From: Desulfobacterales bacterium
Lineage (GTDB): Bacteria; Desulfobacterota; Desulfobulbia; Desulfobulbales; Desulfocapsaceae
Direction of reading: 5' to 3'
DNA length: 7,678 bases
Assembly: GCA_013042695.1 (NCBI GenBank)
Contig: JABDPQ010000210.1
Coordinates: 1 to 7,678 of the forward strand
Shown here: positions 1 to 7,653 of the stretch, piece by piece
Layout of the letters: the number at the start of each line of letters is the position of its first letter
How positions within the stretch are numbered: the first letter of the stretch is position 1
The notes under the pieces: generated by a model
Seen by the model: only the letters and a program-made list of their open reading frames with translations
What the model was told of the DNA's origin: nothing
Databases searched by the model: none
Program-made: the position numbers and the translations under genes

Positions 1-1
1 C

Positions 2-3000
2 AACAAGGCATTGCGCGGAGCGATTCAGTCTGGAGATCTCAGCACCGACCGTTTCTTTCAGGAGCTGTTACGCCTGATCTATCGTTTTCTCTTCCTGCTG
101 ACAACAGAAGATCGCGATATCCTGATGGACCCTGATGCTGACCCAGAAGCGCAAAGCCTTTACCGCGAAGGTTACAGCCTGTCCAATCTCCGTGAACGCG
201 CCCGGCTGCGGCGCTATTGGGATCGGCACGACGATGCCTGGCAGCAGCTGCTCATCACCTTCGCCGGCTTCGCTGCCGGTCAGCCGCGACTGGCGCAGCC
301 CGCACTTGGCGGGCTGTTCACGCCAGACCAATGCCCGACCCTGGAGCAGGCGCAGATTGCTAACCGTTATTTGTTCAACGCCCTATTCAAGCTTTGCTAC
401 TTCGAGGCGGGTCGGGTGCTGGTGCGCATCAACTACCGGGATATGGATTCCGAAGAGCTGGGTTCTGTCTATGAATCACTGCTGGAACTGATTCCCCAGC
501 TCAATGTGGAAGGCCAGTGGCGCTTCGGGTTTATGGGGGATGAAACCGGGGAAGGCAGTGGTGGTCACGCCCGTAAACTGACCGGCTCCTACTACACCCC
601 AGACTCCCTGGTGCAGGAGTTGATCCAGTCGGCGCTGGAGCCGGTTATCAAGCAACGCCTGAACGAGAATCCAGCCAGTCCTCAGGAAGTGCTTTTGGAT
701 ATACGCGTCTGTGATCCAGCTTGCGGATCCGGTCACTTCCTTCTAGCTGCCGCCCGCCGTCTGGCGGCGGAGCTGGCACGGATTGAGGCGGGTGCGGATC
801 AGCCCTCAGAAGCGGACTATCGTCACGCTCTGCGTCAGATAGTTCGCCACTGCATCTACGGTGTGGATATCAATCCGCTGGCCGTTGAGCTTTGCCGAAC
901 CGCCCTGTGGCTGGAGGCGATCGAACCCGGTAAGCCGTTGGGCTTTCTCGATACCCATATCCAGGTGGGTAATTCCCTCATCGGTGTGCTGGACCCCCAG
1001 CTGTTGCAACAGGGTATCCCGGATGCTGCTTACAAGCCGTTGACGGGTGATAATAAATCGGTTGCAGCTGCCCTGAAGAAACGCAACAAGATCGATAAGC
1101 AGCAGATACAACTCCTGAAAGCGCATAACACTGAGCTCGCCGTCTGTGCCGGTGGTCTGGAAGAGCTGCCGGAAGAGAACCTTGAGCAGATTGAGCACAA
1201 GCGCGCGGCCTGGCAAGAATTGATGCAGGGCGCGGCCTGCCAGGATGAAAAACTGCGCGCCAATCTGTTCACCTGTGCCTTCTTTGTACCGAAGACCGAG
1301 GAGAATGCCGAACGGGTACCGACCAATGTGGAACTGGCGGCTCTGGAAAGTGGCGAACCCATTCCCGATGCGATGCAGGAACAGATTGCCGAACTGGCGG
1401 AGCAAAACCGTTTTTTCCATTGGTTCCTCGCCTTCCCGGATGTGTTTGATGACAAAGAGGGAGGACGCAGTGGCTTCGATATCATGCTAGGCAATCCACC
1501 GTGGGAGCGCATCAAACTACAGGAACAGGAATTCTTTGCCTTCCGCAGCCCCCTGATCGCACAGGCCAGGAACAAGGCCGAACGTAGTCAACGCATCAAG
1601 TGGTTGTCCAGAGGACGTCTGATGGCTGAACTCCATCCGGAGATGGCGGTGGGCAATGAGCCCGATGTCCATGAGATTAATGTTTACCGCCAATTCGTTA
1701 ATGCACGGTACAGCGCTGAAGGTGCCAGCGCCTTTGTCCGACTCTCTGGTCGCTATCCACTAACCGGCAAGGGCGATGTGAACCTGTATGCCTTGTTCGC
1801 TGAGAACTTTCTGAAGGCGGTCAGACCTAGTGGGCGTTCCGGATTTATCGTACCGACGGGTATCGCTACCGACGATTCCACCAAGGACTATTTTTCCGCT
1901 ATTAGCTCAGGCAACCAGCTGATCAGCCTATTCGATTTTGAAAACCGGGAGGCAATATTTCCCGGGGTGCATCGTAGTTACAAATTTTCTCTGCTGACAT
2001 TGGGTGCACCGAGCGATGCTGCGACCTTGGCCTTTTTCGCAGCGCAACCCACTCAGCTTAGGGATTCGCGGCGGCGTTTTCACCTCACCGCTGATGAATT
2101 CGCCCTGATCAACCCTAATACGCTGACCTGTCCAGTGTTCCGATCCGAACGTGACGCGGAGCTGACCAAGAAGCTCTACCGTGCAGCACCAGTGCTGGTC
2201 CGCGAAGCAGCGGAAGAGGCGCCCGAACAAAACCCATGGGGTATTCGTTTTCAGGCCATGTTCCATATGTCGGCTGACAGCGGCTTGTTCCATACTTATG
2301 AAGACTTGGCCAATGCCGGTGCCACCGAAACCGGAGCCACCTGGCAGCAGACTGACCAGCGCTGGTTTCCGCTCTACGAGGCAAAGATGGTTCACCAGTA
2401 CGACCACCGTTGGGCGACCTACGAAACCGACGGTAAAACTTCTCGCGACTGCACCCTGGCCGAGAAACAAAACCCAGAATACTACAATCGCCCTCGCTAC
2501 TGGGTAGATGAGTGGCAGGTTACCTTGCGTACTGCCCGTGCACCGAAACCTGTGCTCAATGCCGCCAAGAAGGAAGATGCTGCTAAAGTCGAAATTGCCT
2601 TGCGCACCTGGGCTGCTGGTGCGGCTCTGTTGCTGGATGACAGGGCGACAGCAAGCAAGTTACTCAAAGTAGAGTCTGCCATTCATGGGGATGATTTGTT
2701 TGCTGGTGATCAGACAGCTGTAGCTCGTGAAGCGGAAGAGATGGCGACGCTATGGCCTATGTCAGAAATGGAATACCGACAACTCGCGGCACACTTCGAG
2801 GCAGGGGGTGATGTCTGGCTATTGACTCGACAGTTGCTCGAATCGAGACGGCCAAAGTATCTGTTGGGATGGCGAGATATCTGTCGAAATACAGATGTGC
2901 GTACGTTAATTGCATCAATCACACCGCTTTCAGCGGTCCCTGGAGACTTTGCACTTATTCACTCAACACTCTCTGGAATAAATAAGGCTTGTTTATTAGG

Positions 3001-3463
3001 TAACTTGGATTCCCTAGTATCTGACTATATAGCTAGGCAAAAAGTAAGTGGTGCTCATTTGAAAATGTTTCATATGAGGCAGTTGCCGATCTTACACCCT
3101 GAATCATATGACCAAGATAATATTAACTATATAGTTCATCGTGTTATAGAACTCATCTACACCAGCCACAACCTTAAACCGTTCGCCGAAGATCTCGGCT
3201 ACGATGGCGAGCCGTTTCCTTTCGATCCAGATCGCCGTCACCAGCTCAAATGCGAACTGGATGCCTACTACGCGAAACTCTACGGCCTGTCCCGTGATGA
3301 ACTGTGCTACATCCTCGATCCAGCCGATGTGATGGGCGAGGATTACCCATCCGAAACCTTCCGCGTACTCAAGAATAAGGAACTCAAAGAATTCGGCGAA
3401 TATCGCACCCGGCGGTTGGTGCTGGACGCCTGGGATAAATTGGAGCGGGGTGAACTGGCGTGA
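2..3463 (+). CDS. Eco57I/PglX-type N6-adenine DNA methyltransferase, 5'-truncated by the window
   Basis: Transfers a methyl group from S-adenosylmethionine to adenine N6 in DNA. The frame is open to the window edge: the codons before the TTG at 11 read N-K-A and join a conserved helix (ALRGAIQSGDL...FLFLL), so the true start lies upstream. Residues below are counted from the TTG at 11. TGSYYTP at 191-197 is motif X, DPACGSG at 235-241 is SAM-binding motif I, YGVDIN at 283-288 is motif II and NPPW at 495-498 is catalytic motif IV. About 250 residues separate motifs I and IV, including a charged, probably helical stretch near 345-405. The C-terminal part, with ARQKVSG (1008-1014) and RQLPIL (1023-1028), looks like the target-recognition and closing region of TaqI/Eco57I-type enzymes. 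At over 1150 residues it fits PglX (BREX), DrmMI (DISARM) or type IIG enzymes. No nuclease motif is visible, but the missing N-terminus could hold one. The GC content drops sharply at 2941-3180. The stop overlaps the next start. Confidence 0.93.
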   Translation, partial: NKALRGAIQSGDLSTDRFFQELLRLIYRFLFLLTTEDRDILMDPDADPEAQSLYREGYSLSNLRERARLRRYWDRHDDAWQQLLITFAGFAAGQPRLAQPALGGLFTPDQCPTLEQAQIANRYLFNALFKLCYFEAGRVLVRINYRDMDSEELGSVYESLLELIPQLNVEGQWRFGFMGDETGEGSGGHARKLTGSYYTPDSLVQELIQSALEPVIKQRLNENPASPQEVLLDIRVCDPACGSGHFLLAAARRLAAELARIEAGADQPSEADYRHALRQIVRHCIYGVDINPLAVELCRTALWLEAIEPGKPLGFLDTHIQVGNSLIGVLDPQLLQQGIPDAAYKPLTGDNKSVAAALKKRNKIDKQQIQLLKAHNTELAVCAGGLEELPEENLEQIEHKRAAWQELMQGAACQDEKLRANLFTCAFFVPKTEENAERVPTNVELAALESGEPIPDAMQEQIAELAEQNRFFHWFLAFPDVFDDKEGGRSGFDIMLGNPPWERIKLQEQEFFAFRSPLIAQARNKAERSQRIKWLSRGRLMAELHPEMAVGNEPDVHEINVYRQFVNARYSAEGASAFVRLSGRYPLTGKGDVNLYALFAENFLKAVRPSGRSGFIVPTGIATDDSTKDYFSAISSGNQLISLFDFENREAIFPGVHRSYKFSLLTLGAPSDAATLAFFAAQPTQLRDSRRRFHLTADEFALINPNTLTCPVFRSERDAELTKKLYRAAPVLVREAAEEAPEQNPWGIRFQAMFHMSADSGLFHTYEDLANAGATETGATWQQTDQRWFPLYEAKMVHQYDHRWATYETDGKTSRDCTLAEKQNPEYYNRPRYWVDEWQVTLRTARAPKPVLNAAKKEDAAKVEIALRTWAAGAALLLDDRATASKLLKVESAIHGDDLFAGDQTAVAREAEEMATLWPMSEMEYRQLAAHFEAGGDVWLLTRQLLESRRPKYLLGWRDICRNTDVRTLIASITPLSAVPGDFALIHSTLSGINKACLLGNLDSLVSDYIARQKVSGAHLKMFHMRQLPILHPESYDQDNINYIVHRVIELIYTSHNLKPFAEDLGYDGEPFPFDPDRRHQLKCELDAYYAKLYGLSRDELCYILDPADVMGEDYPSETFRVLKNKELKEFGEYRTRRLVLDAWDKLERGELA
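3447..3453 (+). promoter_or_regulatory. Ribosome binding site supporting the GTG start at 3460
   Basis: GGGGTGA contains GGTGA, which pairs with the 3' end of 16S rRNA, and lies 6 bases before the GTG at 3460. It sits inside the end of the methyltransferase gene and supports translation of the next gene by coupling across the 4-base GTGA overlap. The role is inferred from sequence and spacing. Confidence 0.5.
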
Positions 3464-4914
3464 GGCACCAGAACTTGCTCAACGAATTGAGGGATTCACT
3501 TGGACAGTTTGCGCATCAAATCGAAGTTGCTGGCGCGATGCAGCTTTACGACATCAATAAGATTGCCGAGGATCTGATACTTGGGTTGATGAGGGAGCTA
3601 TGCAACCTACCAAACTTGAAAAACCTGAATGTGGAGAAGAAAAAGAACTTTCCGGGAATTGATCTGGCTGATGATCAAGCCAGAGTCGCCGTTCAAGTTA
3701 CGGCAACATCAAGCCTGGAGAAAATAAAGGATACGATTAAAACATTTATTTCGCATGATCTGCACGATCACTATGACCGGCTAATTGTCTACATACTGGG
3801 TAGCAAACAGGGAAGCTACTCTCAGGCTGCAATTGATAAAGTTTGTGATGGCAAGTTTAGTTTCTCGGTTAGCAGCGATGTGATGGACTACCGTGACCTT
3901 GCTGAGCAGTCGGTCAATGTATCGCCTAAACAATTGTTGGCTGCTGTAGATTTGATGCAGGCTTACTTAAGAGGTGTTGACGTAGGGCTGGCTGATGAGG
4001 ACTTTGACCCGCCTGAAAGCCCTGGCGAAGACGTTCATCTCAATCTGCTCGAGCTATTTTTCCCACCAACATTGTATATCGCACAGTTGCGTTCTGATTT
4101 GGGTGAAACAACTAAAGGGAAAAAACGTCGTTTCTCAAGGAAGTTAGTGCAAAAACAATGCAGAGAGCTTGGCACTAAGCTTCCTTCTGGTTTTGAGGTC
4201 AGCGCAGGCAACATCATCACATTTTACAATTTGGAGGAAGATCACAATCCCTACAGCTCCATTATTGAACAAGGTACAGTCGAACCGCTTGGTTCGAGTG
4301 AATTCTATGAGATTGACGAGGACCACGAAAGAATCTTCAAGTCGCTGTTGAGGTTTGCGCTGCAACATAGGCTCTATAAGGAAAATGTTGTCTGGGAATA
4401 CAAAGATCGGCTTTTTGCGTTCCGTCCACGACCGACAGATGGTGATGTAAGAGAAGAATCCTGGAAAGACAAGCGACAGTCAACTCGAAAGGTGTTTGAG
4501 AGAAAATACAATAAAAAAGATCGGTCCAAAGTCTTTAGCCAAAAACATTTTGCCTTTTCTGTAGATTTTATTAGAACCTCGGATGGTTGGTATATAGCGA
4601 TCACCCCTGACTGGTTTTTCAGTTTTGGCGATGGATTTCGCCGGTCCGGGTTTGCCGAGGACAATATCAAGTGGCTCAAACGACGGGAGATCAATATATC
4701 TGTATCTAATCATTTTCGATTCGTATCAGCCTGGTTAAAAGACATCGACGAGGAAGACTTGTTTGAATCCGACGGAGACAATGATGTGTTCCTGTCCTTT
4801 GGAGAAATCCTCACTCTAAATGGCCATCCAAATCTTGACGATTCCATGTGGTTGCCACTGCGTGACCGTAGTGAGGAAGAAGACCTTCCACAAACAGGGA
4901 GGCTGTTTGGCTAG
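3460..4914 (+). CDS. SMEK-domain protein with C-terminal APAZ-like region, probable effector partner of the short Argonaute
   Basis: The protein has 484 residues. Residues ~1-140 match the SMEK family: DINK at 31-34, an LKNLN strand, KNFPGIDL at 62-69 and VAVQVTATS near 77-84, followed by KIKDTIKTF. The spacing of D68 and Q79-V-T resembles a PD-(D/E)XK nuclease core in which the E-x-K strand has degenerated; this is inference. Residues ~190-484 are less familiar. They hold a basic stretch (~340-360), WYIAITPDWFF at 377-387, FGDG at 389-392, and a closing part with LSFGEIL and a W before an acidic tail. This pattern and the position directly before a short Argonaute suggest an APAZ domain, which in SPARTA/SPARSA-type systems holds the Ago and carries the effector (TIR, SIR2 or nuclease). 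GTG is chosen because it gives the 4-base overlap, has a GGTGA site 6 bases upstream and leaves a full SMEK N-terminus. SMEK is the firm call; APAZ is moderate. Confidence 0.82.
   Translation: MRHQNLLNELRDSLGQFAHQIEVAGAMQLYDINKIAEDLILGLMRELCNLPNLKNLNVEKKKNFPGIDLADDQARVAVQVTATSSLEKIKDTIKTFISHDLHDHYDRLIVYILGSKQGSYSQAAIDKVCDGKFSFSVSSDVMDYRDLAEQSVNVSPKQLLAAVDLMQAYLRGVDVGLADEDFDPPESPGEDVHLNLLELFFPPTLYIAQLRSDLGETTKGKKRRFSRKLVQKQCRELGTKLPSGFEVSAGNIITFYNLEEDHNPYSSIIEQGTVEPLGSSEFYEIDEDHERIFKSLLRFALQHRLYKENVVWEYKDRLFAFRPRPTDGDVREESWKDKRQSTRKVFERKYNKKDRSKVFSQKHFAFSVDFIRTSDGWYIAITPDWFFSFGDGFRRSGFAEDNIKWLKRREINISVSNHFRFVSAWLKDIDEEDLFESDGDNDVFLSFGEILTLNGHPNLDDSMWLPLRDRSEEEDLPQTGRLFG
4896..4902 (+). promoter_or_regulatory. 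Ribosome binding site of the Argonaute gene
   Basis: AGGGAGG is a near-consensus Shine-Dalgarno sequence, but 14 bases lie between it and the ATG at 4917, longer than usual. It falls within the last codons of the upstream gene. Ribosomes ending at the TAG (4912-4914) could also restart at the ATG two bases on, so coupling may matter more than this site. Confidence 0.45.
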
Positions 4915-4916
4915 TA

Positions 4917-6338
4917 ATGAAGTTTGAATACCTTAAAGAGCCGAGATTGCAATTTGCCGATGGCACACATATATGCCCTCGCAAAGGTATTGCAACTTAC
5001 GGGGTATTCGATAAGACCATGAGCACGCGTCGTACAAGCATCAATATTGGCGGCGTTGGTTCATCAAATTGCCTCGAATCTTTGGACAAATGGTTGGAAC
5101 AATGCGCATCGCGGATAGAGGCGCCAGCAGACACAGATCAGCCCAATCTTCATGCACCATTCTGTGGTTTTAATGCCGGACAGGGATTTTACTCTCAGTT
5201 TGTGTTTAATAATGAACTTTGCAGACAAATAAGGAAGGTTGACCTTGAAGGAATTCTGACCATTTCGGACCGTAATGAACGTGTTAATCAAGCCATCAAT
5301 CTTTACTACGAGGAGGTAAAGTTCCTGGCCCAGAACAGGGTTGTCGATGTAATCGTTTGTGTTATCCCTGAGAAGCTTTATGACAAAATATCTCTGGATG
5401 AGCCCGTTGAAGGTGAAGAAAAGCTGGAAGCCAGTGTAGATGTACCCGCGGAGCTTAACTTTCGCAGAGCACTCAAGGCCAAAGCCATGCACCTGGGTAA
5501 ACCATTGCAGCTTATTCGTGCCACTTCCCTAAGCTCTAGTGCAAAAGGTCAGCAGGATGATGCGACCAAGGCCTGGAATTTTTGTACTGCGCTTTATTAT
5601 AAGGCAGGGGCCACTAATCCCTGGAAACTTAAAACCGATACATCGCAGCCCACATCATGTGCTGTTGGTATAGCGTTCTATCGCAGTCGGGATAGGAAGG
5701 TCTTGCACACCAGTCTGGCGCAGATATTTGACGAACTGGGCAATGGCTTGATCCTTCGTGGTACGCCGATCGATATGAAAAAGAATGACAGGGTGCCGCA
5801 TCTTTCATCCAATCAGGCTTATGAATTGCTAACAACAGCATTAAACGAATATCGAGTGGCACTGCGCACATATCCGGCCCGAGTCGTGATTCATAAGTCA
5901 TCCAATTATTCAGACGAAGAAATGGAGGGGCTAAAACAGGCGGCTCGTGATCTAAAAATTGACACCATAGATTTTGTTACGATTCTGGATTCGAAGATCA
6001 GGATGTTCAGGGAAGGGAATTACCCACCATTCCGAGGAAGCATGGTTTTACTCAATGAGAAGCGTCATCTTTTTTATACGCGTGGATCAGTCTGGTATTA
6101 CCAAACCTACCCGGGGATGTATATCCCTCAACCACTGGATCTCAGAGTTGTGCAGTCAGAGGAGTCTCCTTCATTCCTGGCAAGGGAGGTCTTGGGGTTG
6201 ACAAAGATGAACTGGAATAACACACAGTTCGATGGAAAATATCCGGTAACACTAGGGTGTGCAAGGAAGGTGGGTGAAATCATGAAGTATCTTGAAGAAG
6301 GCGAGAGGCCACAGGTCAGATATGGCTTTTATATGTAA
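4917..6338 (+). CDS. Short prokaryotic Argonaute (MID-PIWI), probably catalytically inactive
   Basis: The protein has 473 residues, the usual size of short pAgos that lack N and PAZ domains. The start (EPRLQFADG...CPRKGIATYG) matches the short-pAgo opening. The MID domain covers roughly 120-235: a VDVIVCVIPEKLYD strand, then R183/R184, K187, K189, K195 and Q198, followed by K210 and K218, a basic set expected to hold the guide 5' end. The PIWI domain covers ~245-473. VGIAFYR (250-256) has A253 where active Agos have the first catalytic Asp. VVIHKSS (323-329) has H-K-S where the Asp-Gly would be. N435 lies near the last catalytic position. It ends in YGFYM; in related Piwi proteins the C-terminal carboxylate contacts the guide-binding metal. 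It lies 2 bases after the SMEK/APAZ-like gene, as expected for a guide-binding sensor that works as a heterodimer with it. The guide and target type cannot be told from sequence. The residue alignment was done by eye. Confidence 0.87.
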   Translation: MKFEYLKEPRLQFADGTHICPRKGIATYGVFDKTMSTRRTSINIGGVGSSNCLESLDKWLEQCASRIEAPADTDQPNLHAPFCGFNAGQGFYSQFVFNNELCRQIRKVDLEGILTISDRNERVNQAINLYYEEVKFLAQNRVVDVIVCVIPEKLYDKISLDEPVEGEEKLEASVDVPAELNFRRALKAKAMHLGKPLQLIRATSLSSSAKGQQDDATKAWNFCTALYYKAGATNPWKLKTDTSQPTSCAVGIAFYRSRDRKVLHTSLAQIFDELGNGLILRGTPIDMKKNDRVPHLSSNQAYELLTTALNEYRVALRTYPARVVIHKSSNYSDEEMEGLKQAARDLKIDTIDFVTILDSKIRMFREGNYPPFRGSMVLLNEKRHLFYTRGSVWYYQTYPGMYIPQPLDLRVVQSEESPSFLAREVLGLTKMNWNNTQFDGKYPVTLGCARKVGEIMKYLEEGERPQVRYGFYM

Positions 6339-6360
6339 GCAAAATGCAATGGATTAACTA

Positions 6361-7653
6361 ATGTTTACCAAACTACGACTACATAATTTCAAGATTTGGA
6401 AGGATACCGGCGACATCTCGCTGGCGCCGGTTACGTTGCTACTGGGTGCAAACTCATCGGGAAAATCAAGTCTGATTCAGAGTTTTTTGCTGCTACGTCA
6501 AACAGCACTATCTCCAGATGCCGGCGTGACTCTGAATTTTGGTAATAGTGATGCACATGAGTCGGCGCAACTAGGCCAGTTCAGAGATGTGCTTTGTAAG
6601 CACGGGGATGACCGAGAGATTGAAATAGAATTTCGATGGGGAGAAACAACCGAGCCAAAGGATACTAATATCTATGTTGCTGCGTTTAAGGCAGGCAAGG
6701 GAGGGTCAGCAAAACTAAAATCACTGAGGCTTGAAAAGGACGGTGAGAGTTATTGGGCGATACATGGCACTCATGATGCGTATACGATAAAACTTGGTAG
6801 TGAGCGCATTAAACGGGGCGCCAGTCCTCAGTATAAGCCAGAACGTTCTGTTATGTTTCCGCCGTCCGCGCGTAAAATATTAGAAGAGCATGGTGAATCT
6901 GTAGAAGAACTGGGACTAAGCTTGATTAATGAGCTAAGTCGTATTTCATATCTTGGCCCGATTCGTAAAATTCCGCAGCGTGATTATGGCTGGTCTGGGA
7001 ATATGCCTGTAACGCTTGGTGATCAGGGAGAGCGTATAGCTGATGCACTAATTGCTAGCAAGTACCATGGTGATGATCCTGGTGTCAACGGTGATTTATT
7101 GAGAGATGTCAGCAAGTGGCTAAAGAAGATGGAGCTTGCTGATAACATTAAGATCAAAAGACTGGGTAGTTCCGCACGACATGAAATATTGTTGGAATAC
7201 AACGGGGAAGCTACAAATTTGCGAGATGTCGGTGTTGGTGTTTCACAGGTATTGCCTGTTATTACAGCAGCATATATCGCTCCCGCAGGTACCATCATTA
7301 TTGTCGAAGAGCCGGAAAGTCACCTGCATCCTTTGTCGCAGGCGTTGCTGGCTGAGCTTTTTGTTGAGGCCAGTGCGGAACGGGGGGTCCAGTTCATTGT
7401 GGAGACCCATTCAGAGCACCTACTGCGCCGCTTGCAAACGTTAGTAGCAAAGGATGAGGTAGATCCTCATAACGTGGATATGTACTTCGTTGTGCGCGAA
7501 GGGGTGGATGCGACATTACAACCTCTGGGGATAGATGAATACGGCAGGATCAAGATTTGGCCGCCACACTTTTTTGGAGATATAACCGGAGAAGTACGGG
7601 AGCAAGCAAAGCTGGCTATTGAACGCAAGATACGAGAAGAGGGAGCCTCGTGA
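6361..7653 (+). CDS. AAA/ABC-type ATPase with C-terminal DUF3696
   Basis: The protein has 430 residues. It opens with the usual FTKLRLHNFKIWKD start of SMC/RecF/OLD-like ATPases. GANSSGKSS at 29-37 is Walker A, LRDVGVGVSQVLPV at 287-300 fills the place of the ABC signature, IIIVEEPESHLHP at 312-324 is Walker B with E316/E317, and VETHSEHLL at 347-355 carries the H-loop histidine. The tail (~385-430), with GIDEYGRIKIWPPHFFGD, matches DUF3696. No TOPRIM nuclease domain follows, so it is not an OLD/GajA nuclease; any nuclease activity must come from a partner, probably the next gene. The start ATG lies 22 bases after the Argonaute stop and has no good Shine-Dalgarno sequence; a five-codon reading frame at 6344-6361 ends in TAATG on the start. 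Such ATPases recur in defence islands; the exact role here is unknown. Confidence 0.92.
   Translation: MFTKLRLHNFKIWKDTGDISLAPVTLLLGANSSGKSSLIQSFLLLRQTALSPDAGVTLNFGNSDAHESAQLGQFRDVLCKHGDDREIEIEFRWGETTEPKDTNIYVAAFKAGKGGSAKLKSLRLEKDGESYWAIHGTHDAYTIKLGSERIKRGASPQYKPERSVMFPPSARKILEEHGESVEELGLSLINELSRISYLGPIRKIPQRDYGWSGNMPVTLGDQGERIADALIASKYHGDDPGVNGDLLRDVSKWLKKMELADNIKIKRLGSSARHEILLEYNGEATNLRDVGVGVSQVLPVITAAYIAPAGTIIIVEEPESHLHPLSQALLAELFVEASAERGVQFIVETHSEHLLRRLQTLVAKDEVDPHNVDMYFVVREGVDATLQPLGIDEYGRIKIWPPHFFGDITGEVREQAKLAIERKIREEGAS
7641..7645 (+). promoter_or_regulatory. Ribosome binding site for the GTG start at 7650
   Basis: GGGAG, within a purine-rich run (7634-7645), lies 4 bases before the GTG at 7650. 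It is the main support, with the 4-base GTGA overlap, for calling a new gene at the window edge. Confidence 0.5.

Noticed and set aside
1203..1244. Near-direct repeat GCGCGGCCTGgCA/GCGCGGCCTGcCA, with a 7-bp inverted repeat (CCTGGCA...TGCCAGG) and 22-base loop.
   Set aside because: It lies within the methylase reading frame in an alanine/glutamine-rich stretch, has a long loop and no T-tract, and is explained by GC-rich coding bias.
806..1575. Long reading frames on the opposite strand within the methylase (up to 204 codons).
   Set aside because: They lie opposite a conserved enzyme with clear motifs, show no recognisable domain and have the low-complexity look of antisense shadows.
2..3463. 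Proof of a BREX or DISARM locus from the methylase alone.
   Set aside because: No BrxA/B/C, PglZ, DrmA, DrmB or DrmC gene is in the window, and the genes after the methylase do not belong to either system.
6344..6361. Five-codon reading frame (MQWIN) whose stop overlaps the ATPase start as TAATG.
   Set aside because: It has no ribosome binding site, and such short frames arise by chance. It might help restart translation, but nothing supports that.
6361..7653. Gabija GajA or OLD-family nuclease.
   Set aside because: The protein ends with DUF3696 soon after the H-loop and has no TOPRIM domain, and no UvrD-like GajB partner is visible.
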